Positions 45,190 through 54,584 are shown, numbered from the stretch's first letter. The stretch is 64,000 bases of DNA from Sphingobacterium deserti (GCF_000757725.1 NZ_JJMU01000033.1:1-64000), one strand, 5' to 3'. The notes: generated from the letters alone by a model not told the origin. Numbers and translations are program-made.

Positions 45190-46635
45190 ATGAAAAGACC
45201 ATTATTTTTACTGGCAATTGTTGCCCTGTTTGCCTCGTGTAACAAAGAGCAACTGAAATTGGAAGAAAAAGATGTTGCAGTGACAAAAAACTTAGCCATG
45301 ACATCTGTCCGTGCAAGGTCTGCCGGAATGGGGCCTTATGACGTATTGGGGAATGGGTATGATGTAACTGGGCGATATGCAGATGCACATTCCGCGGGAT
45401 TTAAGATAATCGATGTCGGCAGGTTAAAGCAAGATTTTGCTGACCGAGTTGTAGAAGAGCGCCCCCTTGCACAGAGCTATGTCGAGGAATTTGGTGAAGA
45501 TGCAGAGCAATACTCTAAATCTGTCTCCAACAAAGTCTCCGCGACTGCCAGTTACAAACTTTTTGGCGCGAGCTTGACAACTTCATTCAATTATCAAAAC
45601 GATCAAAGTAGTTCGTTTGATGCCAAATATATCTATGGGAGCTATAAGTTAATGGTAAAGCAAAAGAGGTATAGAATAAATGCAGATGCCAATATTTTGA
45701 GAAATTACCTGACTCCTGAATTCTTGTCTGATCTTGCTAATTATTCCAGCCAGCAATTGATCAATGCATATGGGACACATGTGATGGTAGATATTTATAC
45801 TGGTGGTCGGTTAGATCTAATGTATCAATCGCAAACCAAGAATCAAAATCGAACGGAAGCGGCCCGTGTAGGAATCAAAGTTGGCGCTAGTTTCGGTTTC
45901 GATGTTTCTGTAGAAACTGCAAATAGCGTTGACGTAAGGTCTTCTCACCAAAATTTTTCTAGAAAGTTGGTTTATAATACTTTCGGCGGAGATCCTACAA
46001 GGCAATTGCGTGGTGAGTTAAATTTGGATCTCAGTGTGCCCAAAATCAGTATTACTGCTTGGCAAAACAGTGTCACACCAGAAAACGCGGTGCTGGTCGA
46101 TTTCGGATACAATGGTTTAATCCCTATTTACGATCTGATAGCAGACCCATCGAAAAGAAGTGTAGTCATGGCTGCTGTTAATCAGTATATAAGTAGTGGC
46201 CAAACAAATAATTATTATTCGAAAAGTCCCGTCTATTCGCTTTATTTCGATGGAAACCGATTACTTAGGGATCCGAAAAAGGATAACCACGTTCTTAGTA
46301 TGTACCCTGGAGATGAAGATCAAAGTTACTTAAACGAAGGCATAGCATTTTATGCATTCCGATATAAAAAACCTGGAACAATTCCGGTTTACAGGTATAG
46401 AAACGATTTGATCAATAATAACTTCTTTACAAAAGACTTGGGGACCTATACCAATTATAGGTATGAGGGAATAGTCTTTTATGTCTATCCAACAGCAAAT
46501 GCTACGACCGAATTCAAACTCCAGCCTATTTACCGACATTGGAGCGATTACCATATGAACCATTATTTCACTGCTAAAGCTGGGAATTTTAATAGATACA
46601 GATTCGAGCGAATTGAATTTTATGTGCCGCAGTAA
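45190..46635 (+). CDS. MACPF-domain lipoprotein (BSAP-like pore-forming protein) with C-terminal three-repeat domain
   Basis: 481 aa. The signal peptide ends in a lipobox (FASC, Cys17), so it is lipid-anchored at or exported to the outer membrane. The MACPF signature is intact: YGTHVMVDIYTGG (Tyr194-Gly206). The region before it (SKSVSNKVSATASYKLFGASL onward) and after it (SFGFDVSVETANSVDVRSS) provide the amphipathic stretches expected to become membrane hairpins. From about residue 340 to the end, three segments end in EGIAFY (383), EGIVFY (426) and ERIEFY (473), about 45 residues apart, a three-fold pattern suggestive of a DUF5648-like beta-trefoil for binding sugars. The MACPF lipoproteins BSAP of gut Bacteroides kill related strains. 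First gene of a likely two-gene operon. Confidence 0.9.
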   Translation: MKRPLFLLAIVALFASCNKEQLKLEEKDVAVTKNLAMTSVRARSAGMGPYDVLGNGYDVTGRYADAHSAGFKIIDVGRLKQDFADRVVEERPLAQSYVEEFGEDAEQYSKSVSNKVSATASYKLFGASLTTSFNYQNDQSSSFDAKYIYGSYKLMVKQKRYRINADANILRNYLTPEFLSDLANYSSQQLINAYGTHVMVDIYTGGRLDLMYQSQTKNQNRTEAARVGIKVGASFGFDVSVETANSVDVRSSHQNFSRKLVYNTFGGDPTRQLRGELNLDLSVPKISITAWQNSVTPENAVLVDFGYNGLIPIYDLIADPSKRSVVMAAVNQYISSGQTNNYYSKSPVYSLYFDGNRLLRDPKKDNHVLSMYPGDEDQSYLNEGIAFYAFRYKKPGTIPVYRYRNDLINNNFFTKDLGTYTNYRYEGIVFYVYPTANATTEFKLQPIYRHWSDYHMNHYFTAKAGNFNRYRFERIEFYVPQ

Positions 46636-46723
46636 GTGGTTGAAATCAATTTTCGTGTCCGTAAATCTCAAAAGAAATTTTTGCTTGATTAAAGTTGTTA
46701 TTTTTTTAAAATTATATCTTGCC

Positions 46724-48223
46724 ATGTTAAAAAAATCAATATTCTTTATTATTCCTTTTCTCACCTTGTTTTGTTCATGTGAGAAAAATGTAGAATCTAT
46801 AGATTCGATTGAAGATTTTATAGAAAATCTTGACGGTAACGTCGATAATCAGTTTAAAGATTTCAGTACGCCAATCCAATCATGGTCGGCAGTCAATCTT
46901 AGATCTTATAAGTCTACTTTGGTTAGATCTTCCCCAGACCCAAATGGGTGTGTAACACTTAGTCATTCTCAATCTCGAACCTTTGATAAGCTTGCGGTAC
47001 TAAACCCCAATTCGGAAATGATGTATATTGGTTCGTTGCTAGACGGTGCGTCAATGCAAAATGGTGACTATACTCCTTTTTTCTTATCCCCTTCTTATGT
47101 TAGGAAACCAGTCACATTCTCCGTATCCTTACAAGGTTCCAACGGAGTTGTGAAAAAAACAATTGAGCCGAGTTTGTCTAATTTTCGCGTATCAATGCAA
47201 CAAATTTTAAATGCAGATATTGTTGGGGAGCAACCGGCTAATTTCACATTCGAAATTAAACAAGCGCGATCAAAATCGGAGATACAAATGAATATTGGAG
47301 TCAATTTGAGTTTTGGCAGTATTTTCAGTTCTTTCGCCAATTTCAATGAAAGTACAGTTTCCACAAAGAAGTACTATTTATTAAAAATCTATCAAAAATT
47401 TTTTAGTGCGGATATTGATATTCCACAAAATGGTGATCTTTTTAATAAACCTATGGACTTTAATGGTTCGCTCGCTCCATTGTATGTATCTTCCATTGAC
47501 TATGGACGGAGCGCTTACTTTTTACTTGAGAGTTCATATGATTCTGTGAGCGTTCACAAATCACTAAATACTACTTTTTCTTATTGGAAAGTAGGAGCAG
47601 GGTTTAATATTAGTGGAGAAGATAAGCAGGTTTTGGATGAGTTAAAAATTAGCGGGACCGTTATCGGAGGTTCGTCAAGCGATGCCGCGACTACTATACA
47701 AGGTGTTGAGGGCTTTAAAAACTACGTTATAAAGGGAGGAAGTCTTTCTGGGAACTCTAGGGGAGAGATCATCGCCTATCGATTAAGGAGTGCGCAGAAC
47801 AATTCCGTATTTCGTACAGTTATTCAAGGTAATTATCAGACAAAGGAGTGTCCACAAATGATACCGAATGGCGTATTTGTGCAAAATGTTACGAACGGTC
47901 AAGTGTCCGTTATGTTCGATGGTAGGCTCAGGCATATCCAACGCCATGAAACGTTGAGAGGGTTGTTTGACTTGAAAATACCTCAAGATTTGAGGAACTT
48001 TACTGCTGAGCAATTGACAAATGTCCCTTTGGGCGTCGGTCTAGGCCCTGATAATGGTTTGATAAGAACTAGGAATAATAATATGATTTATTTTAGGGAA
48101 GGCACTTCGTTAAGGCATGTCGCTAGTTCTGACGTATTTCAAAAATACAAATTTAGAGTGGCGACTATTAAAGATGTTCCATCTATACCTGCTGGACATC
48201 GGGTAGGTGCCCCGTTATTCTAA
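46724..48223 (+). CDS. Cholesterol-dependent-cytolysin-like (CDCL) lipoprotein
   Basis: 499 aa. The start at 46724 gives a lipoprotein signal (LFCSC, Cys19); an upstream in-frame ATG at 46613 would overlap the MACPF gene and bury the signal. The thiol-activated cytolysin core is recognisable. VSSIDYGRSAYFLLESS (YGR at 260-262) corresponds to the conserved AYGR segment of pneumolysin-type toxins. ISGTVIGGSSSDAATTIQG (GG at 315-316) corresponds to the VILGG segment with the hinge glycines, then VIKGGSLSGNSRGEIIAYRL to the segment before the D4 domain. The cholesterol-binding undecapeptide is absent. Residues 376-499 form a different tail with two DGRLRHI / GTSLRHV repeats. It follows the MACPF gene by 88 bp on the same strand, likely one transcript. 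Confidence 0.85.
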   Translation: MLKKSIFFIIPFLTLFCSCEKNVESIDSIEDFIENLDGNVDNQFKDFSTPIQSWSAVNLRSYKSTLVRSSPDPNGCVTLSHSQSRTFDKLAVLNPNSEMMYIGSLLDGASMQNGDYTPFFLSPSYVRKPVTFSVSLQGSNGVVKKTIEPSLSNFRVSMQQILNADIVGEQPANFTFEIKQARSKSEIQMNIGVNLSFGSIFSSFANFNESTVSTKKYYLLKIYQKFFSADIDIPQNGDLFNKPMDFNGSLAPLYVSSIDYGRSAYFLLESSYDSVSVHKSLNTTFSYWKVGAGFNISGEDKQVLDELKISGTVIGGSSSDAATTIQGVEGFKNYVIKGGSLSGNSRGEIIAYRLRSAQNNSVFRTVIQGNYQTKECPQMIPNGVFVQNVTNGQVSVMFDGRLRHIQRHETLRGLFDLKIPQDLRNFTAEQLTNVPLGVGLGPDNGLIRTRNNNMIYFREGTSLRHVASSDVFQKYKFRVATIKDVPSIPAGHRVGAPLF

Positions 48224-48841
48224 ATTTTCTATACTCGCGCTAAAATGCTAGAACCGCGGTATGTTTAAGGATAATTTGATCCTCTTGTAAGTGCATTTTT
48301 TATTGTTAAATAATAGGCCAAAAAATGATCCAAATTCAAGATTTTTCGTCACTAATTGTAACAATACTTTATTCATAAGTTTTTTGGATAAATCTATAGC
48401 TGCTCAAATTAGTTATACTATGGGCTTCCGTGCCAGCTTTTTGTCTTTTTAAATCAGCAACTTGTTATTATTACTGAAATGTTGAAGTTTTTTTTTACGG
48501 CCAAATATTTCGCTACCTAATTAGCATGGGAGTAAGCAGTGAACGTGGTTAGGTCGATTTTATTTGCCGAAATCACGGGCATCATCCGACCAAAATCATA
48601 GGTCTATTCTGTCCGTAATATCCATTATTTTAGCAATTGTAGCTGTTAGCCTACAAAATTCCTATATTTCATAAGTTTCTGTCAGATAAGTTTTTGTATC
48701 GATTTTTTTCGTAAAATGCCTGTTGATTTTTGTTGATTTACGATTAGTTTGTAATTCCCGGACTATCTCGAGAAAAGCGCTCGTAAAAGTTGGTTTGTTT
48801 CGGTCATCGATTGAAACTATATTCGTGCATAATCCAGAAAA
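48224..48841. other. 618-bp AT-rich gene-free region after the CDC-like gene
   Basis: No open frame with coding character is seen on either strand. A small AGGAT/ATCCT stem (48268-48283) lies 45 bp after the stop and might mark a weak terminator. ATTGTAACAAT at 48355-48365 is a short odd-length palindrome. The promoter of the following lipoprotein gene should lie in the last 150 bp. Confidence 0.6.
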
Positions 48842-50095
48842 ATGAAAGATCGATTATTTACCATCAAAATAGAGACCGCTCTTATTTTATTAACCTTTGT
48901 TGTTTTAATATCCTGTAAAAAGGTCAGTAGTGAAAGCTTCTATGCAGAAGATGTCCCGATGGCAGAAATGCCAGACCTCACCGAAGAGTTCACCTTCGGG
49001 AGTGACAAAGGTTTAGTCAATATTTCTACGCAGGCGAATGGGAATAATTTTGGTACGAACAATTCGGCTCTGTATAAAAATATTTCTTCCCAAAATTTCG
49101 CATATTGCCATCCTGACGTTGAGTATTTTCCCGAAGGATTTAACGGCTACAAATATTGGATGGTTTTTACGCCCTATTTTGGCAGTGTAGGAACTGCTCA
49201 GGATGCGAAATTATATGAAAACCCAAGTGTTGTCGTATCAAATGACGGTTTGAACTGGGTAGAGCCTAAAGGCTTAAAAAATCCTATACAAGGCGCATTG
49301 TCGGCTCACGAAAGCATAACCGAAAATAAGAATGAGCGTAAACAGGGGTTCTGGTCGGATGTTGATTGGTTTAGAGAAGACGGTAAATTTTTCCTGTACT
49401 ATCGAGGTAGTATGGTTTCTGCCGCGGGGTTAGGATCCAGAGGTGCGAAATCTTTGAACAACAAGTCTAAGCTAAAGGAAAATGCTCAGCGGACTATTGT
49501 TAGGCAGACATCCAGCGACGGTGTACATTGGACCCCTTTAGAGGTCGTTTATACAAGTAATCCTCCTGCGACGCCAAAAAGTGATCATTTATTGTCGCCA
49601 ACCTTTATTCCTGTCGATAACATTTACATAAGTTATGAGGTTGAGCTGCATACAGGAGGGGGCAATTTCAAAGGTGACGAACAATCGTATGTGGTTCGTC
49701 GGCAATCCAAGGATGGGTTGAATTTTAGTGTATTTGATAAATCGCAGGTGATCAATTTCGTCAAAAAACCTTGGAAAAATGTTAATCAAGCCTATTCTCC
49801 GTGGCACATTCAAGCAAGCTATGTTGATGGATATTATTTTCTAGTATTAGCTATTGGCGACGTTAAGAAATATACTTCAGATCTACTTTACTTAGCGTTC
49901 TCGAAAGATGGACTAAACTATAATGTTGTTCCTAAGCCCATAGTAGAAAGCAACGCCTACAGATCTGCAATATTTAAGAAAAATGTTACATCTGATTACA
50001 TTGATTTTGGTGCAATTCTGGGGTTTAAGAACGGAGCCTTCTCATACCGAGAATTCCGTTTGGAAAAATTGATACTTGATAAAGCTTGTAAATGA
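48842..50095 (+). CDS. Propeller-fold (glycosidase-like) surface lipoprotein, unknown function
   Basis: 417 aa. The lipobox is LISC with Cys25. The rest resembles a five-bladed beta-propeller of glycoside-hydrolase type: CHPDVEYFPEGFNGYKYWMVF, YENPSVVVSNDGLNWVEP, DGKFFLYYRGS, SSDGVHWTPLEVVY, SKDGLNFSVFDKS, SPWHIQASYVDGYYFL, AFSKDGLNYNVV. Repeated SxDGxxW-type motifs mark the blades. Such proteins are often encoded in Bacteroidota exopolysaccharide clusters. It opens the glycan cluster and lies 55 bp before the GT2 gene. Catalytic residues could not be fixed. Confidence 0.75.
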   Translation: MKDRLFTIKIETALILLTFVVLISCKKVSSESFYAEDVPMAEMPDLTEEFTFGSDKGLVNISTQANGNNFGTNNSALYKNISSQNFAYCHPDVEYFPEGFNGYKYWMVFTPYFGSVGTAQDAKLYENPSVVVSNDGLNWVEPKGLKNPIQGALSAHESITENKNERKQGFWSDVDWFREDGKFFLYYRGSMVSAAGLGSRGAKSLNNKSKLKENAQRTIVRQTSSDGVHWTPLEVVYTSNPPATPKSDHLLSPTFIPVDNIYISYEVELHTGGGNFKGDEQSYVVRRQSKDGLNFSVFDKSQVINFVKKPWKNVNQAYSPWHIQASYVDGYYFLVLAIGDVKKYTSDLLYLAFSKDGLNYNVVPKPIVESNAYRSAIFKKNVTSDYIDFGAILGFKNGAFSYREFRLEKLILDKACK

Positions 50096-50150
50096 AGGGT
50101 TTTCCACTTGAAGTTGTTAAATTTGCTAACTAGATCAAACATATTTACGA

Positions 50151-51188
50151 ATGATAACACCAGGGTTTCTTCCTTCTGTTTCTGTTGTTATGCCAGTTTA
50201 TAACGTAGATGCTTTTTTAGAAGAAGCTATACAAAGTGTTTTGCAACAAAGTTTGCAGAATATTCAACTCATTTTAGTAAATGATGGTAGTACTGACAGT
50301 TCTGGAAAGATATGCACGCTCTATGCCCAAGCCGATGATCGTGTGCTTGTTCTAGATCAATCGAATGCGGGTGTTTCTGTGGCACGAAATCGTGGGTTAG
50401 AGCAGGCTAATGGCGAATATGTTTTCTTTATGGACGCGGATGACACGATTGATTTGAACTTTCTTAGATCATCGTATCAAATAGGAAAAAACGACGATGC
50501 TGAGTTGATTATCGTCGGTGATTACTTCGTGCAACAATTTCCACGTATTCCTGCGTTACCCACGTGCGGGCAGATGTGGAAAGTCGAATTTTTAAAAGGA
50601 CATCCTACAATTCGATTTCCGAAAGGGATACAGCCTGGAGAGGACGGTTTGTTTTCTCATCAATTGTTAGCTCTTAATCCAAAAGTCGCATTTAATTCCG
50701 AAGCAATCTACTACTACAGGCAGCACGAAAATCAAAATCATAAACGTATCAATGCCGACTTTTGGAAAGTGTTAAGACAGATTCCGTATTGGTTTGATAT
50801 TCTAAAGTCTTTCTATCTCGTTCACGGTAAAACCCCTGAAAGAATGCAACATTTAGCTCTTTTTATTGAACATGAACCTTTTCAGCTAAGGTATTTAGAG
50901 ACCCACCTCGATGCTGAGCAAAAAGATTACCTATTTAAACTTATCGTTGCTTACTTTGAAGAAATTGGTATTGAGGGATTAACTTTAGCTGGGAGAGAGA
51001 GTTTAACTCCCGTTTTTCGAAAATTTTTGAGTGCTGGTGACTATAGAGCCTTCGATAAGTACTACATTCGTTATCTTAAGAACAGGTCATTAAAAAGGCG
51101 AGCCCTGTTTTTCCTGAGTAAGTTTATCCCGTTTTCTAATCCTAGAAGGGAGTTCAGGGAACGCCTACGTAAAATGTATCCGGCATGA
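50151..51188 (+). CDS. Glycosyltransferase family 2
   Basis: 345 aa, GT-A fold. SVVMPVYNVDAFLEEAIQSVL opens the catalytic domain, then LVNDGSTDSSG, NAGVSVARNRGLEQANGEYVFFMDADDTID with the DxD-type metal site at Asp95-Asp97. The C-terminal part is basic and may touch the membrane. It overlaps the following GT4 gene by 4 bp (ATGA), showing translational coupling. Sugar and acceptor are unknown. Confidence 0.92.
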   Translation: MITPGFLPSVSVVMPVYNVDAFLEEAIQSVLQQSLQNIQLILVNDGSTDSSGKICTLYAQADDRVLVLDQSNAGVSVARNRGLEQANGEYVFFMDADDTIDLNFLRSSYQIGKNDDAELIIVGDYFVQQFPRIPALPTCGQMWKVEFLKGHPTIRFPKGIQPGEDGLFSHQLLALNPKVAFNSEAIYYYRQHENQNHKRINADFWKVLRQIPYWFDILKSFYLVHGKTPERMQHLALFIEHEPFQLRYLETHLDAEQKDYLFKLIVAYFEEIGIEGLTLAGRESLTPVFRKFLSAGDYRAFDKYYIRYLKNRSLKRRALFFLSKFIPFSNPRREFRERLRKMYPA

Positions 51189-52435
51189 AGATAGTTTTGG
51201 TACAACATACCGATTTCATTAATGGCACAGGCGGTGCGGAAAAAATGTGCTGTTTTTTAGCAAATGGCTTTCAGCGCATGGGATATGACGTTGAAATCGC
51301 GACGAATCAAAACGTACAAGGTGTAGCGATGTTTGCACTTGCGGAAGGGGTGCGTGTCACCAATATATATGATGAAGAGATTGTCCAAGAAAGTTTTAAA
51401 CCAATTTTTAATTATAGAGGCTCCAACCCGCTGAAATGGTGTCGCGCAAAGTTTCGTAAGAAGCTGGCGAAGTACTACAATAATAAATTGAAGAAGAAAT
51501 ACGCTGCCTATGGAGGGATATATACTTTCAACTTATTACAGCGATCAAAACGGTGGTCTGCTTATCTTCGTGCAGTCGCACCAGACGTGGTTATAAGTAC
51601 TTCTTTGTCATCTGCCTTAGAAATAACTTACCAAAACAAGTACGATTTTCCTGTTGTAAATTCCGTTAATGGGCGGCCCGATTACGATTACGATTCTCCT
51701 TTTGGAGAACGTGATCCCATAGAAAAGCAATTATTGATTGAGACTTTTACAAACCTAACGGCAATACAAGTACTTTTTGCCAGCTATGAGCGATTTTTGC
51801 CAACTCAATTTAAGGGGATGTGTTTTGTTATACCAAATCCTGTACCTAAAATTGGTGAGGGTCAATTAGCAAAACATGATTCTGAGAAAACCTCTTTCAG
51901 TATTGTTAATATCGCCCGTTTGGATAATGCTTGTAAGCAACAAGAAATGGCTATTCGCGTATTCCATCGTTTAGCGGATACTCATCAGTTATGGAATATG
52001 TTCATATGGGGTATAGGCCGGGATAAAGATTATTTGGAAGGTGTTATCGACGAATTGAAATTGACGGAACGTGTTATCTTAAAGGGGTTTACGGAAAAAC
52101 CTTTGGAAAAATTGAAACGAGCGGATATATTTTTATTTCCTAGCAAGTTTGAGGGGTTTGGTCTAGCATTAGCCGAAGCAATGGCAGTAGGGTTGCCTGT
52201 AGTTGGCCTAAGTAATTGTTCTGGTGTTAATGAATTGATTAAGAATAACAAAAATGGCTTTCTAGTTGAGTCTGAGGAACAGATGATCGAATGTTTGGTA
52301 AAACTCATGGAATCTCCTTCGTTAAGAAAGAATATGGGGAGCGCTGGAGCAATTGATATGCGGGAGTACAATGAAAGAGCTGTGTTGTCAAGTTGGAATG
52401 AATTACTGCACGAGGTTCTTGCTCAGAAAGGCTGA
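51185..52435 (+). CDS. Glycosyltransferase family 4
   Basis: 416 aa, GT-B fold. N-terminal HTDFINGTGGAEKMCCFLANGF is the acceptor-domain loop. The donor domain has NIARLDNACKQQEMAIRVFHRL, LKGFTEKPLEKLKRADIFLFPSKFEGFGLALAEAMA with the E-x7-E site, then GLPVVGLSNCSGVNELI. It is coupled to the preceding GT2 gene by a 4-bp overlap. It converges on the GT2-GT4 fusion gene with a 76-bp gap. Confidence 0.92.
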   Translation: MKIVLVQHTDFINGTGGAEKMCCFLANGFQRMGYDVEIATNQNVQGVAMFALAEGVRVTNIYDEEIVQESFKPIFNYRGSNPLKWCRAKFRKKLAKYYNNKLKKKYAAYGGIYTFNLLQRSKRWSAYLRAVAPDVVISTSLSSALEITYQNKYDFPVVNSVNGRPDYDYDSPFGERDPIEKQLLIETFTNLTAIQVLFASYERFLPTQFKGMCFVIPNPVPKIGEGQLAKHDSEKTSFSIVNIARLDNACKQQEMAIRVFHRLADTHQLWNMFIWGIGRDKDYLEGVIDELKLTERVILKGFTEKPLEKLKRADIFLFPSKFEGFGLALAEAMAVGLPVVGLSNCSGVNELIKNNKNGFLVESEEQMIECLVKLMESPSLRKNMGSAGAIDMREYNERAVLSSWNELLHEVLAQKG

Positions 52436-52511
52436 CAAAAATCTTGGAAGCATTCAGTCTACATTTTGAAATGCCCATTTAAAAACTTCATACTTTCGCT
52501 AATCACCAAAA

Positions 52512-54584
52512 TCAAAGGAAAAGTTTACTTTCGATCAGCTTAATTTTTTCATTAAGTTGCTCTTTCGAAAAAGGAGATAAACTAGATAACGAGTTTTCTT
52601 TTAATTTATTCCAAAGCGCAGGATCTTGATAAAGACGAAGAGTCGCAGCAGCAAAACTTTCAGCATTTTCCGCGATAAGAACATTTTTATCCGTCTCTAG
52701 TTGCATTCCTTCCGTCCCTACACCAGTAGAGACAACCGGAAGGTAGTATTCGAATGCTTGACCTATTTTGCCTTTGACACCTGCTCCATAGCGTAATGGT
52801 GCTACCATCACTCGTTGAGTCAAGAAAAATGGAGCTATATCGGGTACAAAACCGTGAAAGAAAATGTTCGAATAGTTTCTCATCTCCGGGGGTATGTATT
52901 GATCCACATCCCCGACGATATGAAGTTCCATCACAGGTAGTGTTTCCCATATCTTGGGCATGATCTCCTCTAGCATATAATAAACTGCATCAATGTTCGG
53001 CGCGTGCCTAGAGCCGACAAATAGTAAGCCGCTGCGATCTTGAAAATCTGGGATCCTTAAAGGATCTACTTTTGGGTAATGTACGTTTGATACTACAATC
53101 ATTTTTTCTTTACTACAAAAACGACGCATGTAGATCTCCTCCTGTTCGGAAATTGGAATAACTAAATCCGCTAAGTTGCTTGCTTTCTTCTCTAGTGTTA
53201 GGAATTTATCATATTCTTTTTTTAGAAATTTGTCTTCAGGAGTAAACATTAACGCCCTTTCAAAACGCAAATGATGGATGTCGACCATATCAAAAATTAG
53301 AAAGAATTTCTTCCATATTTTCTTCGCCAGTTTGTAGTATTTCATGAAGGTCACTACCGCATACATCCAAACAATAGGTCTTATAATTTGCATCCGCTTG
53401 AAATAATGCGAGATATCGTCACTTTTAAGATGTTCATACAACACAACAATACCCATTTTTTGATAATATGCATTGTATCGGTTATTGTAGGTACTTCCAG
53501 TAGCGACAAGGGTTACATGATAATTCAAGATTTTATACGCCATCATTATTTCTGTAAGCCTAAGCTCACCGGAATTATTATCATACTGCGGCATTTGATC
53601 GTTAAAAAATACAATTTGCTTATTATTACAAAATTCAATTATGCGCTTACTTACGCTAGTGGCTTGTATGGCATTTAATTCATTTTTCCACCTTTCATTA
53701 AACAAATTCCGATTCTTTTCAAGTAAGCGCGCTTTTTCTCTTTTCCTTCCTTCGTTTTGGACGTTGTAAGAAACCCCATTGAAGTGAATTATTTTGGAAA
53801 AGGGTGTATAATAAATTTTTTTACCCTGTTCATACCGTAACCTAAAACAGAGGTCTGTCTCCTCAAAATATGCGGGAGAATACAGATCATCCAAAAGATT
53901 GAGTTGTCCGTTGTTATCCAGTTTTCGAAACAGAAGGCTACATCCAGAGCAGTAATCTACCTCATAAACGTAATTTACCTCTGGGTAGTACACAGGTATT
54001 TGCGCTATTTGGACAATTACATTGTCTTTTAAAAATACAGTTCCCGCTTCTTGGAGGGTACCATCAGCGTTTAGGAGCATTGATCCTACCGCGCCGACGT
54101 CCTCATATGTCTCGAAGACCGAAACCAATTCGTCGAGAAAGCCCGGTTGAACCACCGTATCGTTGTTGAGCAAGTATATGTAATTCCCTGAAGCAAGTTT
54201 AATTCCTTCATTGACTGATTTTAAAAAGCCCAAATTCGTTTCGTTCTTCACGTATTTTATGTTTTGGATATGATCCAAATCTATACTTTCTGAACTGTTG
54301 TCATCCACGAGGATAATTTCAAAAGTCTTTCTTGGGAGGTTTTCGTAAATGGAAAGTAAGCATTGCTGCGTATAATGCTGATTATTATAGAACGGTATTA
54401 TTATTGTAACCTCAGGCTTCTGCTTCAAAGGGAATGCGAAAGTAGAATACTTATTTTCTGGAATGTACTTTTCTTGAGCAAGTAACGATTCCAACTCCAT
54501 TATGCGGTTTCTTTTAGCGAAAAAATTTCTTATCGGTCTTCTTAATCCCATGAATAAAGTGCTTCTCAAGTGTGAACAATACAT
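52512..54584 (-). CDS. Fused GT2-GT4 glycosyltransferase
   Basis: 690 aa, two catalytic domains in one chain. Residues about 55-290 are GT2: EVTIIIPFYNNQHYTQQCLLSI, ILVDDNSSESIDL, NEGIKLASGNYIYLLNNDTVV, PAYFEETDLCFRLRYEQGK. Residues about 335-690 are GT4-like: NNSGELRLTEIMMAY, LLFVGSRHAPNIDAVYYML, FFHGFVPDIAPFFLTQ, VMVAPLRYGAGVKGKIGQAFEYYLPVVST. Such fusions often build polysaccharides by adding two sugars in turn. Start 54584 or 54551 (MGLRRP). Confidence 0.88.
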   Translation of the reverse strand: MYCSHLRSTLFMGLRRPIRNFFAKRNRIMELESLLAQEKYIPENKYSTFAFPLKQKPEVTIIIPFYNNQHYTQQCLLSIYENLPRKTFEIILVDDNSSESIDLDHIQNIKYVKNETNLGFLKSVNEGIKLASGNYIYLLNNDTVVQPGFLDELVSVFETYEDVGAVGSMLLNADGTLQEAGTVFLKDNVIVQIAQIPVYYPEVNYVYEVDYCSGCSLLFRKLDNNGQLNLLDDLYSPAYFEETDLCFRLRYEQGKKIYYTPFSKIIHFNGVSYNVQNEGRKREKARLLEKNRNLFNERWKNELNAIQATSVSKRIIEFCNNKQIVFFNDQMPQYDNNSGELRLTEIMMAYKILNYHVTLVATGSTYNNRYNAYYQKMGIVVLYEHLKSDDISHYFKRMQIIRPIVWMYAVVTFMKYYKLAKKIWKKFFLIFDMVDIHHLRFERALMFTPEDKFLKKEYDKFLTLEKKASNLADLVIPISEQEEIYMRRFCSKEKMIVVSNVHYPKVDPLRIPDFQDRSGLLFVGSRHAPNIDAVYYMLEEIMPKIWETLPVMELHIVGDVDQYIPPEMRNYSNIFFHGFVPDIAPFFLTQRVMVAPLRYGAGVKGKIGQAFEYYLPVVSTGVGTEGMQLETDKNVLIAENAESFAAATLRLYQDPALWNKLKENSLSSLSPFSKEQLNEKIKLIESKLFL

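Noticed and set aside
46613..46723. Upstream in-frame start of the CDC-like gene
   Set aside because: It would overlap the MACPF gene and hide the lipoprotein signal peptide that begins at 46724.
47849..48223. Search for the cytolysin undecapeptide (Trp-rich loop) in the CDC-like protein
   Set aside because: No such motif exists in the tail, so a cholesterol-dependent mode is not claimed.
48224..48841. Immunity gene in the gap after the toxin pair
   Set aside because: No coding frame is visible on either strand, so no gene is called.
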